A stretch of DNA of 64,000 bases from Luteolibacter flavescens. GTDB lineage: Bacteria; Verrucomicrobiota; Verrucomicrobiia; Verrucomicrobiales; Akkermansiaceae. Numbering within the stretch: position 1 is the stretch's first letter; each line of letters starts with the position of its first letter. The DNA lies in contig NZ_JAPDDS010000006.1 in the NCBI RefSeq assembly GCF_025950085.1, forward strand, positions 124,001 to 188,000. Reading direction: 5' to 3'. The position numbers and the translations under genes were made by a program. The notes under the pieces are model-generated. The model saw only the letters and a list, made by a program, of their open reading frames with translations. It searched no databases and was not told the origin of the DNA. Of the stretch, positions 7,398-15,238 are shown piece after piece.

Positions 7398-8894
7398 ATG
7401 ATGCGACGTTTCCTCCCCATCCTCCTGCTGCTGGCCGCGGTGATCGCCGCGCCGATCCTGCTGCGGCGGGACTCGGATCTGGCGGAGATCGGCCAAGGGG
7501 ATGACCGGCTGGTGATCATCACGCCGCACAATGAGTCGATCCGCTCGGAATTCGGCGAGGCATTCGCGAAGCACTGGAAGGCGAAGACGGGGCGGACGCT
7601 GAATATCGAGTGGCAGATCCCGGGCGGCACCTCGGAGATCGTGCGGGTCATCGAGAGCCGCTTCACCGCGGCAGGGGAGATCGGGAAGGCGGGCGTGGGA
7701 ATCGATATCTTCTTTGGCGGTGGCGAGCCTGAGTTCAATGGTCAGGCGGCGAAGGGCCGCTTCGTGCCGCTGGCGGTCTTCCAGGAGCAGCCGGGGTGGT
7801 TTGCGGACAGCGTGATCCCGCGGACCTTCACGGGGGAGAATTTCTACGAGGCGGATCACCTGTGGGTGGGCACCTGCCTCTCGCAGATGGGCATCTGCTA
7901 CAACAGGGACTCGATCAAGCGGCTGCGTCAACTGCCGCTGCGGAAGTGGGACGACCTGGCGGACCCGGCGCTGGCGGGCTACGTGGCACTCGGCGACCCG
8001 ACGAAGAGCGGCTCGGTGAACCGCGCCTACGAGATGATGATCCAGGAGAAGATGCAGCAGGTCATCCGCGAAAAGGGCGACAGCCCGGAGGCGCGCGAGG
8101 AGGGCTGGAAGCAGGGGCTGAACCTGCTGCAAGCGATGGCGGCAAACGCGCGCTACTTCACGGACTCCGCCAGCAAGGTGCCGCACGATGTGGCGCAGGG
8201 CGATGCGGCGGCAGGGACGTGCATCGATTTCTACGGGCGCTCCTTCGAGGAGTCGCTGTCCCGCCGCGGCCGGCAGTCCCGGCTGGTGTGGACGGCTCCG
8301 CTGGGCGGCACCTCGGTGAGCGTGGACCCCATCGCGATCCTCAAGGGCGCGCCGAACGAGGCGATCGCGCAGGAATTCGTGACCTACGTGCTGAGCAAGG
8401 AGGGGCAACTTATGTGGAATGTGAAGGCAGGCCAGCCGGGCGGTCCGCGGGAGACGGCTCTACGGCGGCTGCCGCTGCGGCGCGATGTCTACACGACGGA
8501 GAATCTGGCGCGCTTCTCGGATCCGGATGCGCTTCCCTACGAGCGCAGCGGCGGCTTCCAGTATCAGCGGGAGCTCACGGGGCCGGCCTTTCGCGCGTTG
8601 CAGCAGGTCTTCCGCGCCATGGCGATCGACCCGCATGACGAGATGAAGGACGCGTGGGTGGCCATGCGGAATAATGCGGGGCCCCGCCAGCGCCCGCTGG
8701 CGGAGACCGCGGCGGGGCAGGCCTTTTACGATGTGTCACACCTTTCCTACGCGCGGCTGATGGATGAGATCGTGCCGCTGGTGGGCAAGCGCGACCCGCT
8801 GGCGACCTCGCGCGAGATGGCGAGGATCTCCGCGACCTTCCGGGCGAATTACCAGCGCGCGGCTGCCCTTGCGACGAAAGGAGGCGCGCCATGA
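7398..8894 (+). CDS. Periplasmic solute-binding protein of ABC importer
   Basis: A 498-residue protein with an N-terminal hydrophobic segment (RRFLPILLLLAAVIAAPIL) that acts as a signal peptide or anchor. The body has extracellular-binding-protein features: a first strand LVIITPHNESIRSEF, GGTSEIVRVIES, DIFFGGGEPEF, and a hinge region LWVGTCLSQMGICYN. It is clearly longer than the roughly 340 residues usual for FbpA-type proteins, with an extra C-terminal helical region. It overlaps the permease gene by 4 bp (ATGA), so the two are coupled. ATG 7401 is an alternative start one codon downstream. Confidence 0.85.
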   Translation: MMRRFLPILLLLAAVIAAPILLRRDSDLAEIGQGDDRLVIITPHNESIRSEFGEAFAKHWKAKTGRTLNIEWQIPGGTSEIVRVIESRFTAAGEIGKAGVGIDIFFGGGEPEFNGQAAKGRFVPLAVFQEQPGWFADSVIPRTFTGENFYEADHLWVGTCLSQMGICYNRDSIKRLRQLPLRKWDDLADPALAGYVALGDPTKSGSVNRAYEMMIQEKMQQVIREKGDSPEAREEGWKQGLNLLQAMAANARYFTDSASKVPHDVAQGDAAAGTCIDFYGRSFEESLSRRGRQSRLVWTAPLGGTSVSVDPIAILKGAPNEAIAQEFVTYVLSKEGQLMWNVKAGQPGGPRETALRRLPLRRDVYTTENLARFSDPDALPYERSGGFQYQRELTGPAFRALQQVFRAMAIDPHDEMKDAWVAMRNNAGPRQRPLAETAAGQAFYDVSHLSYARLMDEIVPLVGKRDPLATSREMARISATFRANYQRAAALATKGGAP

Positions 8895-10585
8895 ATCGCG
8901 GCGCTGCCATCACGGTGACGGGCATCGTCACGGCGCTCTTCGCGGTCTTCTTCCTGTATCCGGCATTCTCGGTCATCGGGGAGGCCTTTCGCACGCCGCA
9001 GGGGGGCTTCACGCTGGATTTCGTGGGGGATATTTTCCGGAATCCCATCTACCGCGAGGGCCTGTGGAATGCGCTGGCGCTGGGGGTGACGAGCACGGTG
9101 GTGACCTTCTTCATCGCCTTCCCGCTGGCGCTGGTCTCGCACCGGTATGATTTCGCGGGGAGGGGTCTGTTAGGCATCCTCATCCTCATCCCGCTGGTGC
9201 TGCCGCCCTTCGTGGGGGCCATCGGCATCCGCCACATGCTGGGGGTGGAGGGCTCGCTGAATGCGCTGCTGATGGAGCTGGGCATGATGAACCGCGAGAC
9301 CCCGGTGGACTGGCTGGCGCGCGGGCGCTTCTGGGGGATCGTGGCGATGAACGCTCTCCACCTCTACCCGATCCTTTACATGAACATCACCGCCGCGCTG
9401 TCCAATCTGGACCCGGCGATGGAGCAGGCGGCGGAAAATCTGGGCTGCACGCCGGCGCGGCGGCTGTGGCGGATCACCCTGCCGCTGGCGATGCCGGGCA
9501 TCTTCGCGGGCTCGGCTATCGTCTTCGTGTGGGCCTTCACGGAGCTGGGGGTGCCGCTGGTCTTCGACTACACGCGGGTAGCGCCGGTGCAGGTCTTCGA
9601 CGGGATCAAGGATCTCTCGGGGAATCCCACGCCGTACGCGCTGGTGGCGGTACTGCTGGTGATCTCGGCGTTGGTCTTTGGCGTGACGAAGTGGCTCTTC
9701 GGCCAGCAGACGGCGGCTGCGACGCCGCGTCCGAAGGGCCGGGGAGCGGAGGTGAAGCTGCGCGGGCTGAAGTCGCTGGGCTGCGCGATGCTCTTCGGCA
9801 CGGTCTTCCTGGTGGCCTCGCTGCCGCACTTGGGGGTGATCCTGCTTTCGCTCTCGGACGATTGGTACAAGACGGTGCTGCCGATCGCGCTGAAATTCGA
9901 TCACTACCTCGACGCTCTGGGCGATCCGCTGGTGGTGCCGTCGATCCGGAACAGCCTCTTCTACGCCTCCTTCGCCACGCTGGTGGATCTGGTGCTGGGG
10001 GTGGCCATCGCGTGGGTCATCGTGCGCAGCACCATCCGCGGCCGGGCGATCCTGGACGGGCTGATGATGCTGCCGCTGGCGGTGCCCGGGCTGGTCCTGG
10101 CCTTCGGCTACCTGGCGCTGACGCAGGAGGGGCGGCCGCTGCATTTCCTCATCGGTGAGGGGGGGAATCCCGCGCTGCTGCTCATCGTGGCGTATGCAGT
10201 ACGACGCCTGCCGTACGTGGTGCGGTCCGCGGTGGCGGGCCTGCAGCAGAGCAATCCGCTGCTGGAGGAGGCGGCGCGCTCGATGGGTGCGGGCTGGCTC
10301 AGCACGCTGCGGAAGATTTCCCTGCCACTCATCGCGGCGAATCTCGCGGCGGGATGCATCCTCGCGTTCGCCTTCGCAATGCTGGAGGTGAGCGACAGCC
10401 TCATCCTCGCACAGCAGGTGGAGTACTATCCCATCACGAAGACGATCTACTCGCTGCTCTCCTCGCTGGGGAATGGCCACGAGCTGGCCGCGGCGCTGGG
10501 CACGTGGGCGATGGTCTTCCTCTCCATCGCCATCGCCGGTGCGGCGGCGATGGCAGGGAAGCGCGGCGGGCTTTTCCGCTTCTGA
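8891..10585 (+). CDS. Fused double-domain ABC permease, FbpB type
   Basis: 564 residues with about 12 membrane helices in two similar halves. Each half carries the permease EAA loop: EQAAENLGCTPARRLWRITL in the first and EEAARSMGAGWLSTLRKISL in the second, both followed by PL. This tandem fusion is typical of the ferric-iron (FbpB/SfuB) and 2-aminoethylphosphonate importers. It forms the inner-membrane channel driven by the ATPase at 6175 and fed by the binding protein just upstream, with which it overlaps by 4 bp. Confidence 0.9.
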   Translation: MNRGAAITVTGIVTALFAVFFLYPAFSVIGEAFRTPQGGFTLDFVGDIFRNPIYREGLWNALALGVTSTVVTFFIAFPLALVSHRYDFAGRGLLGILILIPLVLPPFVGAIGIRHMLGVEGSLNALLMELGMMNRETPVDWLARGRFWGIVAMNALHLYPILYMNITAALSNLDPAMEQAAENLGCTPARRLWRITLPLAMPGIFAGSAIVFVWAFTELGVPLVFDYTRVAPVQVFDGIKDLSGNPTPYALVAVLLVISALVFGVTKWLFGQQTAAATPRPKGRGAEVKLRGLKSLGCAMLFGTVFLVASLPHLGVILLSLSDDWYKTVLPIALKFDHYLDALGDPLVVPSIRNSLFYASFATLVDLVLGVAIAWVIVRSTIRGRAILDGLMMLPLAVPGLVLAFGYLALTQEGRPLHFLIGEGGNPALLLIVAYAVRRLPYVVRSAVAGLQQSNPLLEEAARSMGAGWLSTLRKISLPLIAANLAAGCILAFAFAMLEVSDSLILAQQVEYYPITKTIYSLLSSLGNGHELAAALGTWAMVFLSIAIAGAAAMAGKRGGLFRF

Positions 10586-10682
10586 TGCTCCGCGCGGAAG
10601 GGCGCGCGTGGCGATCTGCCGGGTGGCTTCGTTTTTCTGTAAGGCGACGGGCGCTTGATGCTTCCTATGATCCAGAAGCCAA

Positions 10683-11216
10683 GTGGACACCTCCGAACAT
10701 CAAAGGAAATTCGCCGAGTGGACCGGGGAGCACGGTGCGATCCTGCATCACGTGGTGAATGGATTCGCGTCCGGGGCGGACCGGCATGACCTGCGCCAGG
10801 AGGTGATGCTGGCCGTCTGGAAATCCATCCCCGCCTACCGCGGCCAGGCGAAGCCGACGACCTATCTCTACCGCGTCTGCCACAATGCCGCGCTGATGTG
10901 GAAGCGCTCGGAGAAGAACTACCGTCACCGCATCGATCGCTTCACGGCGGAGACCCGCGAGGACGCAGGCATGGCGATTCCGCCTGCCGTGCACCGTGGC
11001 TCCGGGGCGGAGGAGCGGCTGGAGCTTCTCTACGCCGCGATCCACCGGCTGAAGCTGCTGGACCGCTCGCTGATCCTGATGTGGCTGGACGGCCTGAGCT
11101 ACCACGAGATGGCAGAGATCCTGGGACTCACGGAGGGCAACGTCGGCATCAAGATCAACCGCATCAAAGGACAACTCACCCAAACACTGAAAGGAAACGA
11201 CCATGGACCTCGCTGA
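10683..11216 (+). CDS. ECF-type RNA polymerase sigma factor
   Basis: 177 residues from a GTG at 10683. Region 2 is visible in DRHDLRQEVMLAVWKSIPAY and the following TYLYRVCHNAALMWKR. Region 4 is the helix-turn-helix SYHEMAEILGLTEGNVGIKI followed by NRIKGQL. The linker is short, as in ECF sigma factors. The next gene overlaps by 14 bp and encodes a membrane protein that probably serves as its sensor or anti-sigma partner. No autoregulatory promoter motif could be assigned. Confidence 0.85.
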   Translation: MDTSEHQRKFAEWTGEHGAILHHVVNGFASGADRHDLRQEVMLAVWKSIPAYRGQAKPTTYLYRVCHNAALMWKRSEKNYRHRIDRFTAETREDAGMAIPPAVHRGSGAEERLELLYAAIHRLKLLDRSLILMWLDGLSYHEMAEILGLTEGNVGIKINRIKGQLTQTLKGNDHGPR

Positions 11217-11805
11217 ACTGCAAAAGACCTGGAAATCCCCGCTCAATGACCTGCCCGCCCCGGAGCGGACGATGCTGGTGACCGACTTCGCGCGCCGGAT
11301 GATCCGCCGCCGCCGCTTCCGGTCGATCTGGCTGGCCACCACCTTCCTGTGGCTGGCGCTGGCAACGGCGGCTGCCGCGCGGGCGGTGGTGCTGGGCCGC
11401 ACGGACTCGCTGGAGCGGTGGTGCATGTTTGCCCTGCTGCTGCCCCCGTGGGGGCTGGCGATTCACTTCCTGCGGCATCACTTGCGTCCGGAGGCGGGAT
11501 TCACGTCCGGGCAGCGATCCGTCAGGGAGTCGGTGGCGGGTGAGCTGGGTGACACGCGGACCGGCATGCGGCGCATGCAGTGGATCGGGCTGCTCCAGCT
11601 CGTGATGATCCCGCTGCTCGCACTGGTGGTGCGGCACCTGCATGCGGTGGGGAAGGTGTCATCGCGCGAGCTGATGTCCCTCTCGGTCTTCATCGCCATC
11701 GTGCTGTCGGTCTCCGCCGCGGGGATGGCGTGGCGATACTTCGGCTGCCTCTCCCGGCGGCGGGATCGGCTGGAGGGGATACTCCGGCTCTGCGACGAGG
11801 CGTGA
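11203..11805 (+). CDS. Membrane protein, probable sigma-factor partner
   Basis: 200 residues with an N-terminal soluble segment (MDLAELQKTWKSPLNDL) and four hydrophobic helices at about 46-66, 77-93, 126-146 and 156-176, ending in a short basic/acidic tail. It lacks the ZAS zinc motif of classical anti-sigma factors. Overlap with the ECF sigma gene and an N-terminal cytoplasmic tail make a regulatory partner role likely but not shown. Confidence 0.6.
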   Translation: MDLAELQKTWKSPLNDLPAPERTMLVTDFARRMIRRRRFRSIWLATTFLWLALATAAAARAVVLGRTDSLERWCMFALLLPPWGLAIHFLRHHLRPEAGFTSGQRSVRESVAGELGDTRTGMRRMQWIGLLQLVMIPLLALVVRHLHAVGKVSSRELMSLSVFIAIVLSVSAAGMAWRYFGCLSRRRDRLEGILRLCDEA

Positions 11806-11949
11806 TCGCATGGTGGCAAAGTCGCGGCGCGGGAGAGATGCGGTGCGGACAGGATCTCCGGAGTTTTGTTGGCGGAGGATGGATCGGGATTCCGCCATTC
11901 ATGTTGAAGCGGGTGATTCCGCGGCAGCACACGGCGACTACTAACTACC

Positions 11950-13800
11950 ATGAAATCAAACTCGACCAATCGCATCCCGGGCGGCACCGCGAGCTCCGGT
12001 GGATGGCTTCTTCTTTCCTTCGCGGTGCTTTCCTCCGCATCGGCATGGGCACAGGTGGCGAATGGCACCTACAAGATCGTGGCCCGGCACTCGGGCCAGG
12101 CGCTGGAGGCAAATGGCACCGGCAGCCAGTCCACGCTGAAGCAGCTCCCCTACGAGGGCAGGGCCAGCCAGCAGTGGACGCTGACCAGCCTCGGCGGCGG
12201 GCAATACCAGATCATGGGCGTGCAGAGCGGCCTCTACGCGCAGGTCACCGGATCCAGCCAGGCGAACGATGCAGAGGTGCGCCTCTACCCGTGGGTGAAC
12301 CAGAACAACTTCAAGGTGACGCTGGAAGCCACGGAGGACGGCTACTACCGCATCAAGTTCGTCCACTCGAACAAAGGGCTGGCCGTCTATCGCGGCGTCG
12401 GTCCGCTACTAGATTCATCGTACAATTACGGCTTCAAGGCCGTGCAGCGCGACTCCGGCGGGCTGCTCGACGACCAGTGGAAATTCCTGCCGACGGGTCA
12501 CGTCGCCAATGCGGGCAATCCCTTCGAGATGATCGTGCTGCCGGACACGCAGAAGTATACCAACGAGTGGAACGGCGGCACCCACGAGATGTTCTACGGC
12601 CAGACGGCATGGATCGCGAACAACCGTACCACGCGGAACATCAAGTACGTCGCCCACGTCGGCGACATCGTGGACAACCAGAACGTGCCCGCGCAGTGGG
12701 TGGTGGCGGACACCGCCATGTCCACGCTGGACGATACCGTGCCCTACGGCGTGGTGCCCGGAAACCACGACTACAACTGGTGGGAGACGGTGCCGGTGAC
12801 CCAGTCGTATCACCAGATCTTCGGCGCGAGCCGCTGGGCGGGGAAGAGCTACTATGGAGGTAGTTTTGGCGCGCTGAGCAATGAGAACCACTTCGACCTG
12901 ATCACGGCGAACGGCATCGACTTCGTGATCATCTACCTGTGCTGGCGCGACAAGGACAACCCGAACCAGGCGGAATACGACTGGGCGGACAGCATCCTGA
13001 AGGCCTACCCGGACCGCAAGGGCATCCTGGTCAGCCACGAAATCATCAATCCGCACCGGAGCTGGGGATGGAATGGCCAGCAGATGTACGACACGGTGAA
13101 GGGGAATCCGAATCTCTTCCTCACGCTGTGCGGCCACTACGGTGGCGAGGCCATCCGTTACGACCGCTTTGGCAACAACATCGTCCACTCGGTGCTGGCC
13201 GACTACCAGGGCGACGTGAACGGCGGGAATGGCAAGCTGCGCGTGATGAAATTCGTCCCGGCGGAAAACATCATCCGCATCGAGACCTACTCCACGCACA
13301 CGAACCAGTGGTACACGAACTCCGGCGCGCAGATCTCGATCCCCTTCGAGATGGGCATCGTGAATGGCGGCATCTATGAGCTGGAGCCGCTATGCGCGCC
13401 TGGCAGCCGCATGGAAGTGCGCAGCGGCAATTCCGCGAACAGCTCGAACGTCTCGTTGTGGACCGACAACAACTCGAACCCACAGCGCTGGCGCGTGGAA
13501 CTGCAGACCGATGGCTCCTACGAGCTCATCCCCCAGCACGCCACCGGCATGCGCCTGAACGTGGCGTCCGCGGGCACGTCGAACGGGACGAACGTGGATA
13601 TCTACGCCGACCAGAATTCGAACTCGCAGCGCTTCGTCCTGCAGAGCCAGAGCGACGGCTGGTATGAGATCGCGCCGAAGCACGCGCCGGCCATGCGGCT
13701 GGACGTGCAAGGCGGTCTGAGCGCGAACAACACGAACATCCGTCTCTACACCGACAACAACAGCGCCGCGCAGCGCTGGAAGCTGATCAAGCAACCCTGA
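11950..13800 (+). CDS. Secreted metallophosphoesterase flanked by ricin-type lectin domains
   Basis: 616 residues with a signal peptide ending near SASAWA. Residues 38-185 form a ricin B-like trefoil (SQQWTL, DDQWKF). A calcineurin-like phosphoesterase core follows: PDTQ (D199), HVGDIVD (H236, D239), GNHDY (N272, H273), SHE (H363) and CGHYGG (H396), a complete set of metal ligands. The C-terminus from about residue 480 is a second trefoil with QxW-type repeats (PQRWRV, SQRFVL, AQRWKL). It probably hydrolyses a phosphoester on a polysaccharide- or surface-bound substrate in the periplasm or outside the cell. It stands alone, with a terminator after it. Confidence 0.85.
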   Translation: MKSNSTNRIPGGTASSGGWLLLSFAVLSSASAWAQVANGTYKIVARHSGQALEANGTGSQSTLKQLPYEGRASQQWTLTSLGGGQYQIMGVQSGLYAQVTGSSQANDAEVRLYPWVNQNNFKVTLEATEDGYYRIKFVHSNKGLAVYRGVGPLLDSSYNYGFKAVQRDSGGLLDDQWKFLPTGHVANAGNPFEMIVLPDTQKYTNEWNGGTHEMFYGQTAWIANNRTTRNIKYVAHVGDIVDNQNVPAQWVVADTAMSTLDDTVPYGVVPGNHDYNWWETVPVTQSYHQIFGASRWAGKSYYGGSFGALSNENHFDLITANGIDFVIIYLCWRDKDNPNQAEYDWADSILKAYPDRKGILVSHEIINPHRSWGWNGQQMYDTVKGNPNLFLTLCGHYGGEAIRYDRFGNNIVHSVLADYQGDVNGGNGKLRVMKFVPAENIIRIETYSTHTNQWYTNSGAQISIPFEMGIVNGGIYELEPLCAPGSRMEVRSGNSANSSNVSLWTDNNSNPQRWRVELQTDGSYELIPQHATGMRLNVASAGTSNGTNVDIYADQNSNSQRFVLQSQSDGWYEIAPKHAPAMRLDVQGGLSANNTNIRLYTDNNSAAQRWKLIKQP

Positions 13801-13828
13801 GCCGGAAGCGGTCTCGGGAAACAAACGT

Positions 13829-13858
13829 GGCACCTGCTTCCCATTGGAGGCAGGTGCC
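13829..13858 (+). terminator. Terminator after metallophosphoesterase gene
   Basis: GGCACCTGC (13829-13837) pairs perfectly with GCAGGTGCC (13850-13858) around a 12-base loop, 29 bases after the stop codon. The U-tract is weak. Confidence 0.55.
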
Positions 13859-13934
13859 CTTCATGCGAAATGGACGGGAGCCAATCCCGTGATAGATGGG
13901 AATGGAAGGCCGATGAATCCGATCGAAGTGAAGC

Positions 13935-14633
13935 ATGAAACACGAACTTCAGCAGTGGGGCGGTCTCGCACTTCTCGCGTGCGCGATTTTTCTAACAGTC
14001 TCGCGCAAGCCCGGCGACTCCGGGCAGGCGCGGCACGAGGAGAGTGCGCCGGCCGATGCGGCACCGCGTGGACTTCGTGAGAGCGCGGAGCGTTCTCGTC
14101 ATGATCGCGGTCAGGGCAGGGTGGTGGATCGTGAGGAATTGAAGCACGCCTTGCTGGTGGCTCTCGATTCGGAGGATGATGCGGCTCTTGCCGGCTACGT
14201 CGTAAGGCATGCCGGTGGTGATTTCCCCGCGGTGCTGCAGGTGGTGAGAAGCGATGCGGGATTCATGCCGCGGCGCATCCAGATGGAGGAAGCGCTCGTG
14301 CGCTCGTGGTCCGCCCATGATCCCGACGCGGCGATGCATTGGGCAGCCAACCTGCCGGAGTGGGAGCGTGCGGAGACGCTCGGGCGCGTGTGCCGGAATG
14401 CGGCAAGGGTGGCTCCGGCGAAGGCGATGCGCGCCTTGCTCGGATCGCGCGAAGGAGAAGCCGTGGCAGGCGACGCGGAGAGTGTGGCGGACACCTGGGC
14501 GGCGAGCGATGTGGATGGCCTGATCCGCTGGGCGACGGCATTGCCAGGCGGAGAGCTGCGCGAGCGCATGGTGGCGAAGGCGGGCGAGGGAGGATTTGTT
14601 AGAGAAGACTTCGGCGGCCTTTCCCACGAATAG
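13935..14633 (+). CDS. Membrane-anchored helical-repeat protein of unknown function
   Basis: 232 residues: one N-terminal membrane helix (LALLACAIFLTV), a charged linker, then helical repeats. The phrases HDPDAAMHWAANLPEWERAE and SDVDGLIRWATALPGGELRE are degenerate copies of one unit (D..A...WA..LP....R). Verrucomicrobial genomes contain many such anchored proteins, but I know of no established function. ATG 13935 is the natural start. Confidence 0.65.
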   Translation: MKHELQQWGGLALLACAIFLTVSRKPGDSGQARHEESAPADAAPRGLRESAERSRHDRGQGRVVDREELKHALLVALDSEDDAALAGYVVRHAGGDFPAVLQVVRSDAGFMPRRIQMEEALVRSWSAHDPDAAMHWAANLPEWERAETLGRVCRNAARVAPAKAMRALLGSREGEAVAGDAESVADTWAASDVDGLIRWATALPGGELRERMVAKAGEGGFVREDFGGLSHE

Positions 14634-15238
14634 GGGAGGATGCTGGCACGGATCGCACGGTGAGGTCTGACACGACCGGAGAGGGGATATTCCGCTCGGA
14701 ACTAATGGGCATGTCCGTGTTCGTGCGAGGTGTCGTCGGGGTATTTTTGATGTATCCGGGTATGTTATTATCTTTTTGAGTTATCCTTACCAAAAATCGC
14801 CATTTGGGGTGATGGATCGGACCAAGCAGGAAATGACGATAAGGTTATTCCCCGGCTAAGGTTTTGTGCCGGTTTTGGGCGATGGGCAATTTGCCCGGTA
14901 GCTTTGTGGTGGCCTTGTTACGGGTTGGTTACATGAGGGTTGCGATCAATCGCTGGTGCGTTTTGCACTTTATTGTCTTATTGGCTTATAAGTCAGGGGT
15001 TCCTGAAGAAATGCGTCTTTTTACGATGCAAAGGTGTTGACGTTTTTGAAGAGTTAGATAGATCAATGGGCGTTCTTTGGCCTTCTCTCCTCCCCGAGAA
15101 AAAGGAAACCGCTGTACATACCCTACAACTCCGTTTTCGGGAGGCTCGATAGGTGCCACAGGTACCCTCGGACGAGGGATAACCGTGCCCTGATGAGACG
15201 ATCTTCCCGGTGCGTATTGCCCTTAAGATCCCACCTCC
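14634..15238. other. 605-bp intergenic region and long leader of the giant gene
   Basis: No convincing gene; a 70-codon frame at 14940-15152 has poor composition. The region is AT-richer than its surroundings. It holds a GGGCAA/TTGCCC hairpin near 14884-14899, a strong sigma70-like promoter (14963-14991), and a CCCTC/GAGGG hairpin near 15165-15178. The segment TCCCGGTGCG (15205-15214) recurs before the 32565 gene at the same distance from its start. Confidence 0.5.
14963..14991 (+). promoter_or_regulatory. Predicted sigma70 promoter of the giant surface-protein gene
   Basis: TTGCAC (14963-14968) and TTATAA (14986-14991) are separated by exactly 17 bases, close to consensus. Transcription would start near 14998, leaving a leader of about 240 nt before the ATG at 15239. 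No other element of similar quality is seen in the gap. Confidence 0.5.

Noticed and set aside
8575-9048. Several minus-strand frames across the ABC importer genes
   Set aside because: All are shadows of well-supported plus-strand genes with clear motifs.
14940-15152. 70-codon frame in the leader of the giant gene
   Set aside because: No ribosome-binding site, poor composition, and it overlaps the predicted promoter.
15188-15206. CTGATGAG sequence in the leader, like a hammerhead ribozyme core
   Set aside because: The matching GAAA and stem arrangement needed for a hammerhead is absent; the match is too short to mean anything.
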